Shown here piece after piece: positions 8,501 to 10,158 of a DNA stretch of 10,158 nt. Under the pieces are notes generated by a model. That model saw nothing but the letters and a program-made list of their open reading frames with translations, was not told the DNA's origin and ran no database searches. Made by a program: the position numbers and the translations under genes. Numbering within the stretch: the stretch's first letter is position 1; every line of letters starts with the position of its first letter. This stretch comes from Cephalothrix spiralis (taxonomy: Eukaryota > Nemertea > Palaeonemertea > Archinemertea > Cephalotrichidae), in assembly GCA_032353305.1 (NCBI GenBank), contig JAUCNG010417911.1, positions 1-10,158 of the forward strand. The letters run 5' to 3'.

Positions 8501-8592
8501 CTCAATCGATCGATCTGTTGATGTTGAATTAATAATAATTCTCTATCTTTCTTGGCCATTTTCTGTGCCTCCCATAGTCTTTTGATCTCAGC
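5247..8592 (-). CDS. CEP350: CEP350-like centrosomal coiled-coil protein, five internal exons (partial gene)
   Basis: Joined exons 8485-8592, 7991-8071, 7272-7332, 6597-6854 and 5247-5511 give 773 nt (257 codons plus 2 nt) with no stop. All four introns (413, 658, 417 and 1085 bp) are GT-AG and splice phases match at every junction (0, 0, 1, 1). The protein is rich in K, E, Q and R, as expected for a coiled coil, and ends in an S/E/T-rich acidic stretch. The block TFREQKLQQRKKHAEELLAW followed by RLDKEE and a W-containing MEKKAMRMWE motif resembles a conserved segment of CEP350, a large centrosome and microtubule-anchoring protein that in vertebrates exceeds 3000 residues and carries a CAP-Gly domain. 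No CAP-Gly and no start or stop codon is visible here, so only a central fragment is present. The family call rests on recalled motif similarity; exon structure is seen directly. Another centrosomal coiled-coil protein is the main alternative. Confidence 0.68.
5639..5953 (+). mobile_element. tRNA-derived SINE, copy 2 (most complete)
   Basis: This copy is the best preserved. The head GCTCGGTGGCGAGCTGGTAG contains an A box, and GGGTTCGAGACCC at 5689-5701 is a perfect B box. The body then runs through the CATCGGG, CCTTGGGCAAGTTC, GGCTCGGTCAGGTTAAATAC and TCGGGGTAAACCCGACTGC blocks, then AATCGGTATATTGAAAATAG, and finishes with the tail CTATTTGAGCCAGTCATCTG and ACGCCCTC. It sits in the 1085-bp intron of the CEP350-like gene, antisense to it. 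Confidence 0.9.
6023..6048. repeat. (ATC)n microsatellite
   Basis: Eight full ATC units plus AT in uninterrupted tandem, in the intron between SINE copies 2 and 3. Confidence 0.95.
6229..6503 (+). mobile_element. SINE, copy 3, same body but a different tRNA-like head
   Basis: The head TGCATGAGGTAGCGTAATCG then CCTTGCAATCGGAAAG and GTAGGTTCGTGAC (a B box with one or two changes) is not the head of copies 1, 2, 4 and 5. From GGCTCGGTCAGTATAAATAC onward it matches their body and tail, including AATCGGTATATAGAAAATAG, ATTAGAGTGCGGG, TGTGTCTATTT and CGCCCGTCATATAAGTT. The CCATCGGG...CCTTGGGCAAG part seen in the other copies is absent. It lies in the same intron as copy 2. Confidence 0.82.
6597..6854 (-). 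CDS. CEP350: CEP350-like gene, exon 4, conserved coiled-coil block (phase 1-1)
   Basis: A 258-nt exon after an acceptor ATCCTTGTAG and before a donor AAAG|GTTAGT. It encodes 85 complete codons plus split codons at both ends. It opens with an S/T-rich piece (DYKSDTEIYTETASNRSRSP), then turns basic and helical: REQKLQQRKKHAEELLAW, STRLDKEENN and MEKKAMRMWERRNK. This is the most diagnostic segment for the CEP350 assignment, because the REQKL, HAEELL-W, RLD-EE and EK-A---W spacing matches the pattern I associate with that family. The ATG at 6778-6780 is internal to the exon and is not a gene start. Confidence 0.76.
7081..7170. repeat. 30-bp tandem duplication followed by a 16-bp palindrome
   Basis: 7081-7110 and 7111-7140 are identical at 28 of 30 positions (differences at the sixth and fourteenth bases). 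The following 30 bases are a diverged third unit containing the perfect palindrome TCCTAAAATTTTAGGA (7145-7160). It lies in the 417-bp intron of the CEP350-like gene. Confidence 0.75.
7272..7332 (-). CDS. CEP350: CEP350-like gene, exon 3 (phase 0-1)
   Basis: A 61-nt exon after an acceptor TTTTATTTTAG and before a donor AAAG|GTAATA. It encodes LDDVSDIVDTPRSEVKNVEK plus one base that is completed by the next exon to a GAC (Asp) codon. It is short, but the phases on both sides fit and the acidic linker character carries over from exon 2. The 658-bp intron before it contains a nested SINE pair. Confidence 0.66.
7507..7950 (+). mobile_element. SINE, copy 4, split by a nested SINE
   Basis: The head lies at 7507-7590: the A box TGGCGAAGTGG fits the consensus, and the B box GGTTTGAGACC has one change. 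Copy 4 resumes at about 7880 with ATTAACATTGGGC and GCCTCCTGGGTGGCTCGGTC, then stops near 7950 without the tail, so it is 3'-truncated. Between them lies copy 5 on the opposite strand. The join falls within the segment that reads CCATCGGGTAGAACC in copy 2. Confidence 0.8.
7601..7879 (-). mobile_element. SINE, copy 5, inserted inside copy 4
   Basis: On the minus strand the head begins CTCGATGGTAAAGTGGTCAG (A box TGGTAAAGTGG), with a B box GGATCGATACC carrying one change. The body matches copy 2 (CCATCGGGTGGAACC, CCTGGGTGGCTCGGTCAGG, AATCGGTTTATAGAAAATAG) and the tail TTGAGCCAGTCATCTGACG ends the element near 7601. It keeps nearly the full body, so it is younger than the copy it interrupts. No convincing target-site duplication is visible beside it. 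Confidence 0.85.
7991..8071 (-). CDS. CEP350: CEP350-like gene, exon 2 (phase 0-0)
   Basis: An 81-nt exon of 27 codons between an acceptor with a T-rich tract ending TTTTTTAAG and a donor ATG|GTATGT. It encodes AREKAKAVKPEDIALSDI followed by NTEDETSIM, moving from a basic helix to an acidic, probably disordered linker. Both borders are phase 0, matching the exon before and the exon after. Confidence 0.7.
8485..8592 (-). CDS. CEP350: CEP350-like gene, exon 1 of those visible (phase 0-0)
   Basis: A 108-nt exon of 36 codons, after an acceptor ending TTTTTCTAG and before a donor CAG|GTAATT. It begins AEIKRLWEAQKMAKK and continues with DRELLLIQHQQIDRLSQQ, a heptad-like pattern typical of a coiled coil. 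An internal ATG (8557-8559) sits in a strong context, AAAATGG, so it could serve as the start of a shorter product, but the frame is also open to the acceptor, which favours an internal exon. Reading on past the donor gives an intron-derived extension that should be ignored. Confidence 0.72.
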
Positions 8593-8763
8593 CTAGAAAA
8601 ATTACAAGAAACGTATTAAATAAATTCTTTGAAAAAGTTGTGTCTTAATATTTACAGATGTTCTAGTTTTATTCGTATGAAAAAAATTACTAACCACAGC
8701 GTCCCTTAATGCATGTCCGGATTAAAATTATACATTGGATGCTCTTTTAAGTTTTGGTACGCG

Positions 8764-8861
8764 TATATGTTCTATAATCAGTCGCGTTGAAAAGTAAATC
8801 GCTTGATTGTAAATTTTCGAGAAACGCGAATGCGCAGCAACTTACGGACTGCACGTGCGCA
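8764..8861. promoter_or_regulatory. CpG-richer patch with TGCGCA and CACGTG motifs, possible promoter
   Basis: In otherwise CpG-poor AT-rich DNA this stretch has ACGCGT, GTCGCG, ACGCGAATGCGCAG and GCACGTGCGCA. TGCGCA at 8831-8836 and 8856-8861 matches an NRF1 half-site, and CACGTG at 8852-8857 is an E-box. On the minus strand GTAAGT follows at 8840-8845, which could be a donor of a short first exon upstream of the exon at 8485-8592. No TATA box is evident. Confidence 0.25.
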
Positions 8862-8947
8862 AAACTAAAATGTTTGTATCTTGTTAATTATGGGAATGTT
8901 TCTATTTGTCAATAATACAAATGTATGACCTCAAACCAACCGTTTCA

Positions 8948-9229
8948 ATATATGAGGGTCTAAATGGGGTATAGCGGGAACCGGGAAAAGGGCAAAAAAT
9001 TGCTAACGGGAACGGGAAAATTGGAGTAATTAACATCAGCGGGAAGCGGGAAAGGTGATTTAGCGGAAGTGGGAAGCGGAAAAAGAGAATATAAAGCATA
9101 TAAAGTATTTTAGTACGATATTTTGGCGTCTAGCGGGAAGACATTTTTGCTAAGCGGGAGCGGAAAAACCCATTATTTTTTATCGGGAAGCGGGAAACGT
9201 AACCCCCCCCCCTTTAGACCCTCATATAT
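8948..9229. mobile_element. MITE-like element with 17-bp terminal inverted repeats and E2F-like motif array
   Basis: The left end ATATATGAGGGTCTAAA (8948-8964) is the exact inverse of the right end (9213-9229). The inside is a loose series of about a dozen GCGGGAA or near-identical motifs, often in pairs (AGCGGGAAGCGGGAAA at about 9039-9054, CGGGAAGCGGGAAA near 9184-9197), with a run of ten C at 9203-9212. There is no coding capacity; the minus ORF over it is a by-product. The target duplication is unclear because the flanks are AT repeats. It may also be a decayed fragment of a larger DNA transposon. Confidence 0.65.
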
Positions 9230-9951
9230 ATACAGTAGGATATAAAGCAAAAAATATGACAAGAACTAACAGTAGGAAAAGTATGATACCTGTGAGGGAT
9301 GCACTTGCCAATGAAATAAACCATTGCAATAACGAGTGTTTTAGTGAAAAAACATAAAAATTATTATTTTGGAACAGTTTTTACTCAGGCGGTTTAGAAT
9401 GGTTTTTATTAATACCGAAGGATATGTTCCATTGTTTTCGAGAGAGAACAAACCTGTAATCTCAAAACCTTATATGATTTCTAAGAAACCTTAGATGAAT
9501 CGGGCATCATCACCATTAATTCCCCTAAACTCTTTTACGATAAAACATGACATTACCCCCAATGCCAAGGGCTGTGTGTTTTTAGTTAAATTCTTTATCC
9601 AAAAAAGTTTAAGACCTCAACAATTTGTGTTTGAAATATGGTTAAGCATTTGAATACAAGATTGATTGTGTGGGTGTGACTGTTTAGATAAACAAAAGTG
9701 AGCTAGAACATTGATTTCCCTGGGGACTGGCACCAGTCCCTGATTTTTGCGATTTTCATAAATTTTTAATAATTGTTTTTCACATCTTTTTCAAAATACA
9801 CAATTTGTATAAACTGCATCCGATCTGAAACTTAATTCTTATTCAAATCGTAAATTTTCTAAGACCCTATTTTGCCTCCTCATTTGTTCAATTTTTTCGT
9901 GACCAAAACACGAAGTTTCCCGACGAGGCGACTAACCCATTCGGGTTTTAG
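9230..9951. other. non-coding, nothing recognised
   Basis: No exon, SINE or RNA gene is visible. The only structure is a tight hairpin with 8-bp arms, GGGACTGG-CA-CCAGTCCC (9723-9740). Exons of the CEP350-like gene upstream of 8592 are expected to the right but were not found here. Confidence 0.45.
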
Positions 9952-10116
9952 ATGTCTTGGGCGAATGAACGGAAAAACGCTTTCAGAATATCAACGATTA
10001 GGATAATAATTAGAGAGCAACGGACCGGGATGCGGTTTTCGCATTGTGAGTTTTTACAGCAGAAAACTATTGAAAGATGGGAGTATTGGATAAAACACCG
10101 GGTGTTAGCAGAATAG
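9952..10116 (+). CDS. short ORF of 54 codons, doubtful
   Basis: ATG to TAG on the plus strand, beginning MSWANERKNAFRIST and ending IERWEYWIKHRVLAE. It is basic and contains no motif that I recognise. The start context is weak (T at -3) and it overlaps the better-placed ATG at 10077 in another frame. It is listed because it would be missed by a length cut-off, not because the evidence is good. Confidence 0.12.
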   Translation: MSWANERKNAFRISTIRIIIREQRTGMRFSHCEFLQQKTIERWEYWIKHRVLAE

Positions 10117-10158
10117 AAATAGCGAAGAGTTCGATGAACTCGACATTGGGATCAGCCT
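10077..10158 (+). CDS. possible start of a plus-strand gene, runs off the window
   Basis: An ATG with a good context (AAAGATGG, A at -3 and G at +4) follows an in-frame TGA two codons upstream and opens 27 codons to the window edge: MGVLDKTPGVSRIEIAKSS then MNSTLGSA. A possible acceptor (TTTTTACAG) ends at 10059, so the ATG may lie in a second exon. Not recognised as any family. A competing frame ending at a TAG at 10114-10116 overlaps it, and both are short enough to be chance. Confidence 0.27.
   Translation, partial: MGVLDKTPGVSRIEIAKSSMNSTLGSA

Noticed and set aside
8902-9099. Minus ORF rich in F, P and L
   Set aside because: It is the translation of the repeated GCGGGAA motif (TTCCCGC on the minus strand) in the MITE-like element.
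9261-9400. Possible minus exon ending CTCACAG|GTATCA
   Set aside because: The donor looks reasonable, but no acceptor AG precedes it within an open frame.

Overview
This window looks like nuclear DNA from an invertebrate animal, not a prokaryote. It is AT-rich and has no long continuous ORF. What it does have is short exons bounded by GT/AG splice sites, several tRNA-derived SINEs and at least two foldback (MITE-like) elements. A protostome, perhaps lophotrochozoan, is only a guess from the texture of the repeats; no rRNA, mitochondrial or other taxonomic marker is present.

The one well-supported gene is on the minus strand. Five exons (8485-8592, 7991-8071, 7272-7332, 6597-6854, 5247-5511) have consensus splice sites and splice phases that agree at all four junctions (0, 0, 1, 1; the last exon ends in phase 2). 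Together they give 257 codons of a charged coiled-coil protein. Its third to fifth exons carry a block (REQKLQQRKKHAEELLAW, then RLDKEE and MEKKAMRMWE) that I recognise as typical of the centrosomal protein CEP350. Both ends of the gene lie outside the recognised exons. A separate exon-like piece at 1070-1255 (minus) reads as coding in two frames that meet in the middle, so it is either a frame-broken exon or an assembly indel.

Layout, left to right. 1-691: no gene; a 74-nt imperfect hairpin at 365-438. 692-952: SINE copy 1. 1070-1255: the exon-like piece. 1256-4569: no recognised gene; a pair of E2F-type sites near 2400-2441, TGCAA-rich low-complexity DNA near 2545-2588 and a 28-bp perfect palindrome at 3288-3315. 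4570-5058: a 489-bp foldback element flanked by TA. 5247-8592: the CEP350-like exons, with introns carrying SINE copies 2 and 3 (5639-5953, 6229-6503), an (ATC)n microsatellite, a 30-bp tandem duplication at 7081-7140, and a nested SINE pair at 7507-7950. 8593-8947: non-coding, with a CpG-richer patch holding TGCGCA and CACGTG motifs. 8948-9229: a second inverted-repeat element packed with GCGGGAA (E2F-like) motifs. 9230-10158: mostly featureless, with two competing short plus-strand reading frames at the right edge.

Nothing here forms an operon or defence-type system. The noteworthy content is repeat biology: a SINE family whose body is attached to two different tRNA-like heads, a SINE inserted into another SINE, a MITE-like element dense in E2F-type motifs, and a marked excess of the palindrome TACATGTA.
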